42,572 nucleotides of DNA, taken from contig WELB01000150.1 in the NCBI GenBank assembly GCA_009602725.1, positions 323,831-366,402 of the forward strand, given 5' to 3'. Below are positions 19,869 through 29,924 of this stretch, piece by piece (the stretch's first letter is position 1; each line of letters opens with the position of its first letter). This DNA comes from Spirogloea muscicola (lineage: Eukaryota; Streptophyta; Zygnematophyceae; Spirogloeales; Spirogloeaceae). The notes beneath the pieces were generated by a model that was given only the letters and a program-made list of their open reading frames with translations, had not been told where the DNA came from and did not search any database. A program made the position numbers and the translations under genes.

Positions 19869-19949
19869 GAGAAAGGCGCGCGGGGCGCATGAAATGAAAA
19901 GGGAGGCCAATTCAAGCCAATACACAGTTCAAGCAGAGTCGAGTGCAAA
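19869..19949 (-). repeat. 81-bp inverted duplicate, copy 1 (5' of methyltransferase gene)
   Basis: Its reverse complement matches 37876-37956 with one visible mismatch, including CTTGAACTGTGTATTGGC and TTTCATTTCATGCGCC. It lies just upstream of the methyltransferase frame. A partial third copy (about 36 bp) is at 37197-37232. Function unknown. Confidence 0.85.
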
Positions 19950-19967
19950 CTAAACAAGGCTACATAA

Positions 19968-21864
19968 CGCCGGGCCAGCCCGGCGAGCTCGCCGGAGGCC
20001 TGGCTCAGGCGCGCGCAGCGCTCAGCAGCAGGCCAGGCGCCGGCCCTGGTGCGCCTGGGCCACCTCAGGCCGTCGTCGCACCCGCTCCGGCCCTCCGGCN
20101 TCTCGCGCCGCCCTCCTCCCCCCGACCTCGCAGCCCCCGGCCCACGCCCTGCAGCCGGCGCTGCACCCGTCTGCGGGTGGCCCCGCGCCGGCGCCAGCTC
20201 CGAGCAACCTGGCCCTGCCTGGAGCTTGGAGCGGAGCCCGTCCTCCACAGGCCCTGTGCAGCGCACTGATGTCCACGTCGTCCTCGTCTCACCTTGCGTA
20301 AGCGCGCCCGGCCCCACACACTCCCACCCGACCTCCCTTCCCACCACTGGCACTACGAGCTGCTTTTGTTCCTCCTCTGCAGGCACTCCGAGGCATGGAT
20401 TGATCTCCGGCCCATTCGAGGTCAGGTGCCTGCCAGATATGGGTAGCAGTGCTCAGGAAGCACAGCTTCGCAGACCAGCCGGTACTCTCCAGGCATGGGA
20501 ACTGCAAGGCTCAGTGCTCTGCTTCTCCTGCGACCTGGTATCAGTCGGCACCAGCATTGAGGGGAATGCTGTGTCCGCAAACGTCCATGTCAGGTCAGCT
20601 CCAGGGGTGCATTGTGCAGATCCCTGGGAACGTGGGCTCTATTGCGAGGACGGCCGCCGCCACGGCCGTTGGCCTCCACTTAGTGAAGGTTGAGAGTTGG
20701 CCCCCGTACTGTGCTCCAAAGCTGTGCCACGCTTGTTGCTCCTCCAAGAATCCCAAAGGCATTTTTGTCTCACAACCACTCTCCTGCAGTGCCCTGCATG
20801 TCTTACACCTGAGTTGTGCAGGTGTGTCCAGCCGCTGGGCTTTGACATCGACGATACCAAGCTGAAGAGGGCAGGCCTTGACTACTGGCCGTATCCATCA
20901 GAAGCTGCCAGAGTGGTCTTGGTGCAATGTGAATTGCATGCAATGCTGTTTTCTTGCGACCTCGATGTGGTGGGCTGAGTTGCATAGCAAAGCAATTTGA
21001 GATGCACGTAGCATCTTTGTCATGCCATTGCGAAGATGTTGACCTCTAAGACAGTGCACCCCATTGTATCCGTATTGCTGGGGTTTGCTTGCTGGCATGA
21101 GGTCCCGCAAGGTCTTGCAGACGTTTGCTTTTGACGAACCGAGCGAACAGACACGTAGTCGTGAAAGTGCACTCTTCTTGGACTGACTTCTATGCCTATT
21201 TCAAGCACGAGGTATGTACGGGCGCGTCTATTCCTAGTATGTGGCAGAGCATCGTCAGGCGTCGTGGTGAAGGGCCATCTTGTGACTTCGTGCTGTCTCC
21301 CTGTACCCGTGCAGGTGGGTCAAAAGAGATTGATAGCCTTCACAAAGCGTGGCACAACTGCACATACGGTCTGTCCATGCCCTTCAAAGCTCCATGCCTT
21401 GTAAGATAGGTCAAACTCTCCTTGCTGTCTGTTGTAGTGGAGGCCGTGAAACAGCTGCCCTGTTGTCCATTATCGAGGGCTCATCCACTGTGTCTGTGAC
21501 TGGCATGGAGGACCTCCTGCAAGTAGTGAGGAGTAAGCCAAGCGCAGCGCAGAGCAGGTGCAGCATTGGGAGATGGGTGCTTCAAGCAACCTCATGCAGA
21601 TGATGGCTGTGCTTGGTGCAACAGGACATGCAGTACTGCCCAGGGGATTGGCTGCTCTTTGGTTCGGAGACAGATGGGCTACCTGAGGCTGTCATTCAAG
21701 AGTGCACAATAGGACAGTATGCGGGTGGTTCAGCTCGCATTCCCATTGTCGAGACACATGTACGCTCACTGAACCTTGCGGTTGCCATGGGGGTGGGCCT
21801 CTACGAAGCTATTCGTCAGCTGGAGGCTGTCAACTCTTATGCATCTAAGCAGGACATACATTGA
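19968..21864 (+). CDS. SpoU/TrmL-type RNA (cytidine-2'-O)-methyltransferase, 6 exons
   Basis: Exons: about 19968-20297, 20620-20688, 20832-20890, 21151-21211, 21315-21368, 21625-21864; phases agree. Conserved blocks of the TrmL/YibK branch of SPOUT enzymes are visible: VVLVSPC joined to IPGNVGSIARTAAATAVGLH, PLGFDIDDTKLKRAGLDYWP, HVVVKVHSSWTDFYAYF, QKRLIAFTKRG, GDWLLFGSETDGLPEAV (knot motif 2) and IPIVETHVRSLNLAVAMGVG (motif 3). Such enzymes use S-adenosylmethionine to methylate the wobble ribose of tRNA; plant relatives can be organellar. The Pro/Arg-rich first exon could be a transit peptide. No in-frame ATG lies between the stop at 19965 and 20297, so the start is in an unseen upstream exon or the frame is disturbed at the N at 20100. 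A Cys replaces the usual Gln before IPGN at the exon 1/2 junction. The stop lies 178 bp from that of the convergent PIG-K gene. Confidence 0.88.
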
Positions 21865-22042
21865 TCATTCGCATTCAACTTCTGCCTCATGCAGTGTCAC
21901 AGTAGTATGGTAACATGAGATGTTAAAAGTACACAATGAGACGGCTTGCGTCATCTGCGTCCTTCAACGTGACTGTTAATCGAAGGATAAAAGTCTTATA
22001 CTGGCGATAAGACGGCACAGTCAATAAACACATCCGTGCCAT

Positions 22043-24657
22043 TCAATCTTCTCTCAGAGGCCACTTGCAACCAAGCGTCCTGCTCAATGTTGAGATGACG
22101 ACAAGCGCACCAGCTAAGGCAGCAGAAAGTGTGAAGAGTGGGACGTCAATGCTCATATCACGAATGTAAGTGGCCCCTTTTGCACTGCAGTGCAGATGCA
22201 AAGGCATGTCACTGTCCTTTTGACCTAAGTGAAGAGTCTCAATCTCATCAATCAACTGCTTCCTTAAGGGGCACACCCTGTCCTCAGTGACAGCCAAACC
22301 GGTGCAGGTGTCTGCCTGGCTGCTGTAGTGAGTCTCCTCAGCTACTCTGACAGGATGGCCTTGAAAGGTCGCATCAATGCCAGGGCTGTGTTGTATGCTG
22401 GATATGTATCCAAAGAAGTCCGTGACAGCAACCTGCGAAGTCAGATGGCTAATCACAGGTTTGCCTGGAAGGTGCAAGTGGCATGCCCGCAACTAAGCGG
22501 CAGGCAGCTGCCCCTACGCTTAAACAAGTAATGCGGAGAGAAAGACCTTCTTGCCAGCTGAGCACAGCAGAGCAGAAGCGAAGCGCAGCAGAAAGTGGAC
22601 AGGATATACTTACATCTCCCAGCTTACGTGAGAAAAGATCACTCTTATACTCTGGGGTGGACATGAGGAGCTCAGGCTTGTAGTAGTCAAAGAGGCTGGT
22701 GCAATGACAACGCAGATAATGCAGCCTCTGTCAGGCTTGTGTGGCACCAGAAGCTGCTGAAAGATGAAGAAATGAGTGAGATGACTTGTGAACCAGGCGT
22801 GCAAAAAGCAAGCCCTGCACCCCAAACCCCTAGTCCCTAAACCCTAATCTGCAAACCCTAGACCCTGAACCCTAAGGCCCTAAACCTTATAGTCTGCAAA
22901 GGTCGTTACTACTGGGCAGAGGTGCAAGAGGGACAGTGAAGGTAGTGCAATGTGCATGCAAAGGGTGAGGAGAGAAGAGTGACAAGACCTTGCCAATGTT
23001 GCATTGGATTTCAGAGTCAATTTCTCAAGGAAAGCCAAGGTGTAGGACGTAAACCTATCCACGACATACACTCCAACCTGAAGCAGTATAAGTACACTGG
23101 CATCAGCACTCATCGCTGCATGAGGAAGTGAAGTGAATGTCAGGAGTGAAAGTATGTCAAAGTTGCTTTGGATCCTGGCTTCCCACAGTGTATTACTCAC
23201 AAGCGGGTCCAAGTGGTGCGAGTAGGAGTTTTCCTTCTTGCGGCTGCTGCCAATAGCCAGAGCCTCAGGCGAATACAGCTGCAACAAGCCCCAGAGAGGA
23301 TGCCTGGGTCAAGTTGGAGGTGCAAGCTGTACACAAGCACTGGTCGCACATCTGCTGATGCTCGCAGGCTGGTAGCAGAAGATGGCAGCATGACGAGTGA
23401 CGGCGCAGATAGGCATGCGTCAGAACCTGATCATGCAAAGTGCTTGCTTGACAGGTGTCGACCATCAACAGAACTTCGCGATACCTGCATACTCACCACC
23501 TGTTTAGATTCAGGCAGTATCTGGAGTGCGCTCAGATAGAGTCCTTCAGACCACCACAGTCTCCTCGGATCACAGGGGTCTGATCGTCTTCGTCAAGAGC
23601 GCCGGCACAACACGACATGCCGAACGCACCTCTTCTGCTGGTGCATCTGGTGGAGTGCATCAGCCAGGTCGCGGCTCTGGATTTCCTCGGTGTCCTGCAG
23701 GACGCGCCCTGGCAGGCCCGTTGTGAAGTGTGCCGGCTGCAGCGTGCAGGGCAGGCACCCCTGCTGGCACATTGTGCCAGGCAGCTGAGAAAATGTCGTG
23801 TTGGGAGGGACGAGTGGGGACCCCAGACCTGGAACTTGAGGAACTGCTCGCCCCCGTGGCCGGTGAGGTAGATGAGGATATTGCTGCCGGCATCCGAGAG
23901 CAGCCGCTTCGAGCGGGGCACGGCAGGGTCGTGGCGGCCGGTCAGGACGCGCAGGAAGCTCTCCACTGACACCTCGTACCCCCGGTAATCTACCTGCTGG
24001 GCCGAGGCTTCGGTAAGTCCCATCCTAGGATGGCGTGCTGGCCCACGGGCGGCACGCGCAGGTGGCGAGGAGGAGGGCGGGGCTCACCTCGACGTGCTGG
24101 CCGTAGAGGTCGAGGGTGTGCGACGGGTTGTCGAAGACGCGGGGCTTGAGGGGGTTGCGCGCGTTGCAGGCCACGTCGTCGGCGAGCATGAGGATGATGT
24201 GGTCGTCGGGGATGCCCAGCCTTCGGACAGCCCTGGGCGCGGACACGATGGGCTGCTGATGGTCAATGGCGGCTGTTGGAGCCAGCCCAGTGAGCACACA
24301 GAGGGACTTGGGAGTGCTCTTATAGTATGCATGCGGAGCCGCCCCGGAGGGGGGGGCAGAGGGGGGGGCGGCGGGCGTGCCTGTAGATGGAGAGTGTGTT
24401 GGCCATGTGGCGGTAGTTGAACCTGCGGGCGGGCACAGGGGCGCGGGGCTGGGGCGTGAGGCGCGGGGGGGCTCACTGCCAGGCTGCGCGCGAGGAGGGG
24501 AGCGACGGGGGCGGCACCAGAAGCGGGAGGTGCAGACGAGAAGCGCCCAGTTGGCGGTGTGGCCGGCGGCGCCCGCGGCCGCGGAGGCCACCGCGGCGGC
24601 GGCCAGCAGCGCGCAGGCGCAGGCGCAGGCGAAGATGGGGCGCCGCGGCGCGGCCAT
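22043..24657 (-). CDS. PIGK: GPI transamidase catalytic subunit GPI8/PIG-K, 10 exons
   Basis: Exons: 24657-24518, 24422-24381, 24232-24088, 23993-23829, 23694-23630, 23484-23427, 23278-23201, 23077-22989, 22695-22614, 22432-22043; total 1254 nt, a 417-residue protein. This C13 (legumain-clan) cysteine protease cleaves the C-terminal signal and transfers the GPI anchor in the ER. Visible: a hydrophobic Ala-rich signal peptide, [65 protein letters not shown], the catalytic-His block IYLTGHGG, the catalytic-Cys block [42 protein letters not shown], and a C-terminal membrane segment (about [18 protein letters not shown]). Length and block order match the family. Intron 2 (24380-24233) starts GC. 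The 22988-22696 intron contains telomere-like heptamers. Element DNA begins about 60 bp upstream of the ATG. The 3' end faces the methyltransferase gene. Confidence 0.95.
22821..22887 (-). repeat. Degenerate telomere-like heptamers inside a PIGK intron
   Basis: About eight CCCTAAA/CCCTAGA/CCCTGAA-like units on the plus strand (TTTAGGG-type on the sense strand of PIGK). TTTAGGG is the plant-type telomere repeat. The copies are imperfect, so this is an interstitial tract, not a chromosome end. Confidence 0.75.
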
Positions 24658-24719
24658 GGCGGGCTGCTGGCTTTGGTGCCACGCCTCAGCGCCTCCTCCG
24701 CTTCTGCTTCCTGGGGGAA

Positions 24720-25050
24720 ACGAGTGTGTATGAAGAGATGGAGGGCCTGTGTGGCCGAGTGCAAAGGCAAGCACATTGACAAATGTTCGTCACCTGCTGC
24801 TAAGCTGACCCGCTCAGTAACCACGAGTCAGCACATAGAGGGGGAGGGCTCGCCCATTGAGGATAGGGGCTGGAAAAAGCCAGCCCAGAAAAGAATGAAC
24901 AAAGGACGAGAAGGGGCCAGGGGAAGTACGAAGAACAACAAGCACAGGAAAGGAACGAAGCAGCTACGAAGCACTCAGTAACCCCTGCTAAGCAGCCTCA
25001 GGTCAGAGAGACTGGGTTCCTGGAAGCGGGTCCCCTGGCCAGAGCCAGAG
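24720..25050 (-). mobile_element. Two minus-strand LINE 3' ends upstream of PIGK
   Basis: 24720-24840 matches 18590-18720 (B-related tail). 24841-25045 is the same SINE-like unit as the nested insert at 7333-7540, with the same stop region, 3'UTR, hairpin (GGGGCTGGAAAAAGCCAGCC on the plus strand) and nearly the same 5' end. Both point in the same direction as PIGK and occupy its 5' flank. Confidence 0.75.
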
Positions 25051-26170
25051 GTCGCTAACTGATGCCCGAATACCGGACGGCAATCGACAAGCTCTTGAGC
25101 TATGTCATGCGCAAGGGCGTCGATGCGAAATGGCGTCGATAAGTCCACACGAAGACAAATGCTGACGTACTAGCCTACAAGATACACAACCCAAACGAAG
25201 ATATTGGCTACCTTGTCCAGCTGACATAAAGGACAGTCTGATAAGAGGTCAACAACAACAATTGTTGTCATTTGTCTAAGATCATAATACGTAAACAAGT
25301 CGAGAATGATTGAAATTTGATTATGTAGCATATTTAAAAAGCGTGTGCAGTGCTTGGTAATCGGTTGTCGGTAACAGGAGTACTGCAGTATCACTGTCTA
25401 CTGATGGTTTCACCTAGAACTACGCGTGCGAGAACCCCAATGGGCGGCCGCTATACTAAGTGTCCAATTGTTCTCAGGACAAGCCCGCACCTTTTCTGTG
25501 TTCGTGGGGTCAGCAAGCAATGCAGCCAAAGGATGCACGCAAGCAATTGTTTTCGAAACGTGCACTCAAACAACGAGCACAACACTCGAAGTTTGAAGAC
25601 TTGCACAATCAGTCCAATGTCAAGACTGCTCACCGCACAGATAGAACGACTTCTTGCAGTCGCTGCGGGTCCGCGCAATGCTTGCTATGCGCGCACGCCG
25701 TATGCGGCCCGGGCTATGCTCTTGCAGAGGCAGGCGCAAGTGGATGCAGGCGTAGGTGTGCGCAGGCGCGGCAGGAGGGTGAGAATTGCCAAGCGGACTG
25801 CCTGGCAGAAGCCGCGCGCCCCGACATGGGCTGGACGCGGTGAAACCCTGGCGCTACCCGATAGGCCAGGTGCGACCGTCGGCTACGCTGGTTGGCTAAT
25901 CTGGACTGGTTGGCTAATCTGGATCGACGGCCTTCGTCGACCGTTCCCGACCCAGGGGGCCGACTTGACCGTAGATGGTGAATTCCAGTCGTCTTTTCCA
26001 TGATCGATCGCCCCGCCACCGCTTCGATTGCGCCCACCTTGACGGTCTTGTTGGTGGTTAAGGTGCTTGCAGATGGGCTTCCCTCGTTGCGCCTTGCACG
26101 GTCTTCGGCCGGTTGGCGTCAGGCGTGGGCCTGGGCCTTTGTAGTCGCTCCATTGTTGATGTTGTCTTCA
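25051..26170. other. No gene recognised; AT-richer spacer
   Basis: 25140-25480 is noticeably AT-richer than the rest of the window. An 18-bp direct duplication (TGGTTGGCTAATCTGGAC/T) lies at 25889-25924. Open frames exist but no domain or splice series could be supported. Confidence 0.4.
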
Positions 26171-26425
26171 TTGATGAGCAGTCGATGTTGTTGTTGTCGT
26201 CCGCATTGGATGAGCGGTCGATGTTGTTGTTGTCGAGAGAGAGAGAAAAGGAGAGAGAGAGAAAGAGAAAGAGAGGAAGGAAGAGAGAGAGAGAGGGAGA
26301 GAAGTGGTCCTCCATCCTTAGCATGAATCACACACAAAAGTATATGACCCAGCCTAGGAAGCCACGGAGAGAGAAAAGTGGTCCTCCAACCTTAGCGTGA
26401 ATCACACACAAAAGTGCATGAGTCA
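26171..26425. repeat. Cluster of tandem and simple repeats at the 3' side of a lineage B LINE
   Basis: 26173-26236: two 36-bp units with GATGAGCRGTCGATGTTGTT. 26237-26303: (GA)n-rich tract. 26304-26425: two 74-bp units starting GTGGTCCTCCA, each with TTAGCRTGAATCACACACAA. All lie directly after the stop of the minus-strand lineage B copy and may be its 3'UTR and tail. Confidence 0.75.
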
Positions 26426-26427
26426 GC

Positions 26428-29400
26428 CTAGAAGGCCACGTGTAAAGCCAAGTCAGCTGTCCTAGTCAGATCGACACAAATAGACCGTCGACGGGATACG
26501 GGACGACAGCTACCAGCTAAGGCTCGACCACCTTTCTGATGCAACGCATGAGCCTGGGCTCGCTGCAAACAAGCTGACACTCGACGTCGCAAGAATGACA
26601 AGTAGGCTGCCGGCATGCGCATCTGAGCTGGAAGCATATCCTCACGTCGAGCATATCCCAAACTTGCAATATGCTCCAGTAAGGTATGGAAGCGAGGACC
26701 CATGCAGCCGTAAGTGTCAATTGCCGCCGGTAGGAGGTGATCGCTGCGGGGGGAGTCAGAGCTTGTCGGAGCTTCCTCTGCTCAGCACCTCCTACTGCGT
26801 GGCCAGCAATGTTCATCGAAGCGGTACTCTTCTATGCCTCCGTCACCACCACATTAACCAAGGCTCGTGGGCCTCCGCCAAGTTGTACACCCACAATTTC
26901 CAGGGTGCAACGGTGATGGCGTCCCTGGGAATCCAAGGTGATGGGCATTATATTGCTCACTCCCACAATGGCGCGGTAGCCGGCGTCACGCATCAGGTCC
27001 GCCAGGGCGTCCCGTAGGAGATTATGGACGCCCACCACCTCAGGGCCTGTGGGACACCGCAGCATGTGGGTGGCAAGGTCTCCGCCCTCTGCACAGAAGC
27101 CGCACTCACACTGAATTACTCCAAGCAGGCAGGTTGGGGGCAGGCCTAGCACAGCTGGAGAAGCGTCCGATATGCCTTGGGGCTGATCTTGAATGCATTG
27201 TTGATGGTGTGCGTTGTGAGCCCGTCTCTTGCCCCAGGTGTTGCGAGCGATGTGCGACGTAAAAGACTCCTTGGATTGGTCCTGATATCTGGCATCCTCC
27301 TCAATGTCTTGCGACGCTCATCCTCTACTGCAGCAACGAGTCTGGCCTGTGCCCCTTTGTCTGATGCTTGGGCAAGCGCTGAGAAGGGAGTGAAGAGGGG
27401 TTGCAGGGAGGGGAAGGAGCAGATTGCTGACCTGCGGATGCTCCTCAATTGCACTTGGAATGCCAAGGAGCCTTCCTCCACCTCGGCTGCAGGGCCCGCC
27501 AGACAAGGGAAGCGCAAGGGGAGAAGGGAGGCAACCTGGTGCCAGCAACCGAGAAAGGCTGCCTGCGCCGACTGTTCAAGGGACCGGCAGCCCAGGCCGC
27601 CCATTCGTGTGGGAAGGGATGCCTGCAGGGAGGATGAAGGTGAGGGGAAGGATGGGTGTTGTATCAGGGAAGCTAGGCATTGCAGGAGGGAGGTGTCGAA
27701 CTCCTTGTACAGGTCGCCCACTATGTCCGTTGGGGCGACTGTCAACTGCAGGTAGCCCGCTCGTTGGCCGATGCAGAGAGTGAGGAGTGCCAGCGCCAGC
27801 TGCGGATCTCCGAGGAGAGGAAGGGAGGGAAGGGGGACAAGGTGTTGCTGCAGTCGTTCACGTAAGTCCTCCGCTACGTGGGATGGTGTGCCAAGGGGAA
27901 CCTTGAGGAACAGCCAGCCCACTGGCCGGGGTCTGGCAGCCTGGTGGGAGCTGGAGGTTGGTGGGGAAACCACGTGGTGACCATGCCACGTTCTTGGTGA
28001 GGCAAACCCGTAGGCCCATTGTGCTCAGTTCGTGTGCGAGTATGGGATAAGCCGCCATGACTTCTGACGGTGGGCCGATGATACGTGTGTCGTCGGCGTA
28101 GGAGGGGAAGAGGAGGTTGGGGTGCAGGCTCCGGGTGCGACGTAGTGCCCGGGAATGTGCCAAGGCGAAAAGTATGGGGCTGAGGGGATCTCCCTGGCGC
28201 GTGCCAGTTGTGGACCATAAGATCGTCCAAGACTCCTCCGCACGCCACAGCAGCCGCCCTGGCCGGCCACAGGCCATGAGGAAAATCGGGGATTAAGGCG
28301 GGGAAGTGATCAAGCAGCTCCTCCATGATGGCGCTGCGCTCCACAGTGTTGAAGGCATTGGCTACGTCCAATCCAAGGACCACGTGTGACATGTTGACAC
28401 AGGTGTGACGAGTTGACATCAAGAGCCGCTCGGATCCCGTGGACTCGGGCTCCTGCCACGCAGGACATGCCAGCACCAAACTGGTGGGGTGAAAAATGGC
28501 TGGATAGCTGGGACTTTAGCTCGCCGAACAAAGCCTTGGTCACAGCCGCATGATGACTTCCGTCATGACGATGGGCCTCACACCACCTGACGGCTTGGCC
28601 AGGGCCAGCAGGTGGCTGGAGTTGAGAGCGTCGGCGATGCGAGCGGGAATGGTGGCTCTGGTGATGTGCCGGCAGGTGGAGAGGAGCAGGGAGAAGCTTC
28701 TCTCGTCTCCATTTTGGAAGAGGCCCCGTAGGTGCTCGAAGAGCCATCCAGAAGGGCCTCCAGACACCATTCGGGGTGCTTTGGTGAGGGCCGTGCGGAG
28801 CGCCTCTGCTGAGAGTTCAAGAGGAGTGGGGAGCTCGCCAACCCAGGGCTCAAGAGGGTGCTGAGGAGGAGGATGAAGCTGGCGCAAGGTGGCCTCAGTG
28901 GCATCATTGTTTGCTGCCAAGGTATCGGGGCAGAGGGCCTGAGCGGCTCGAGAGAGCTCTCCTGCTCTGCCAAAGCGTCTTGCACGCGCTAGGTTGCCAA
29001 TCATGGACTGTTGAGAGGGCTGGTTGCGGGTGCCTTCCACGTGCACGTCGTTCTGAGAGCGCGACCCGAGCGGCTGCTGCACGCTGCTGGGCCAGCTCCT
29101 CCCACTTGCCGATGGCGGAGCGAGCCAATCTGTCCTGAAGGCATTTGCGGCCACCACGCCAAAGGAGGGAAGAGGGCCAAGCACGAGCTTGGGAAAGAGC
29201 AGGTACAACGCCCAGGCCGCCTCGTCCAGAGGGTCAGCTTCCACGCGTGAGAGGATGGGCGTCAGCACCTTGCAGCACCCACGTCGTGCCCAATTTGGAA
29301 TATGGCGTAGGTTGTGGAGGCCGTCGGGGATGAGGAGGGGGAGGAGGTCCACTGTGGCTGCCCAATGCCAGCTCTCGGGAGAGGGAGATGGTAGAGGACG

Positions 29401-29870
29401 GCTTGTGCCCGGCAGGTGCGACATTGCTGCCTGCTCTTCTCGATTCAGGTGGTTTAGGCAGTGTCGAGCATGAGCTGCCAATCCTCTTCTATTGTTGAAT
29501 CGTGCTGGCAGCCCTGACAGGGGACCTGCGTGCCTGGGGTCTCTATGAGGCCAGTGTGGGCTGGGCGCTGTTGAGAAGAGCGGCCCTGCCGACGACGATG
29601 GCATCCAGGGTGGCTTCCGGCTTGATGACAGCTTTCCACAACCCGCTCAGGCAGCGGCGGAGGTAGAGGTAACAGAAGAGGTAGAGGGAGCCACGGTGGC
29701 GGCTCCGGAGCAGGCACTGGGGGATGAACTGGAGAGTGCAAGGGTGGAGCTGGGGGGGAGAGGGACGGAGCAGATTCAACAAACTCAAAGGCCGCCAGGT
29801 GGGGGAGTCACTACATCGTGGTGGGCTGACGACAATGCCAACTCGCGGGTCCATGTTGGGGGTCTCGGAG
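26428..29870 (-). mobile_element. Largest REL-type LINE copy (lineage B), nearly full length, frameshifted
   Basis: Reading on the minus strand: proline-rich start near 29855; a C-x2-C...H-x3-C zinc finger split by a frameshift (PCQGC near 29515, then FNNRRGLAAHARHC); a long conserved N-terminal region (about 29490-28800, with DEAAWALYLLFPKLVLGPLP); RT with LALAKPSGGVRPIVMTEV, the catalytic-Asp block VLGLDVANAFNTVER, TGTRQGDPLSPILFALAHS and FPSYADDTRIIG; the post-RT part (MGGLGCRSLEQSAQAAFLGC); knuckle CECGFCAEGGDLATHMLRC; nuclease-like CTLEIVGVQLGGGPRALVNV and VVVTEA; and C-terminal LSFLRRRVSACLQRAQAHA. At least four frameshifts make it inactive. The layout (N-terminal zinc finger, one ORF, RT, CCHC, REL) is that of REL-ENDO LINEs such as R2 relatives; no APE nuclease was seen. 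The clade is not assigned. Confidence 0.88.
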
Positions 29871-29924
29871 TCTGAATCCCAGATGGCCGAGCTTGGATGC
29901 GCAAGCAGCTGTGCTGGCTCAACA

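Noticed and set aside
22821-22887. True chromosome end
   Set aside because: Units are degenerate and lie inside an intron with both flanking exons intact.
23265-23468. Independent small minus-strand gene
   Set aside because: It contains exon 6 of PIGK (DTCQAS) and reads on into an intron.
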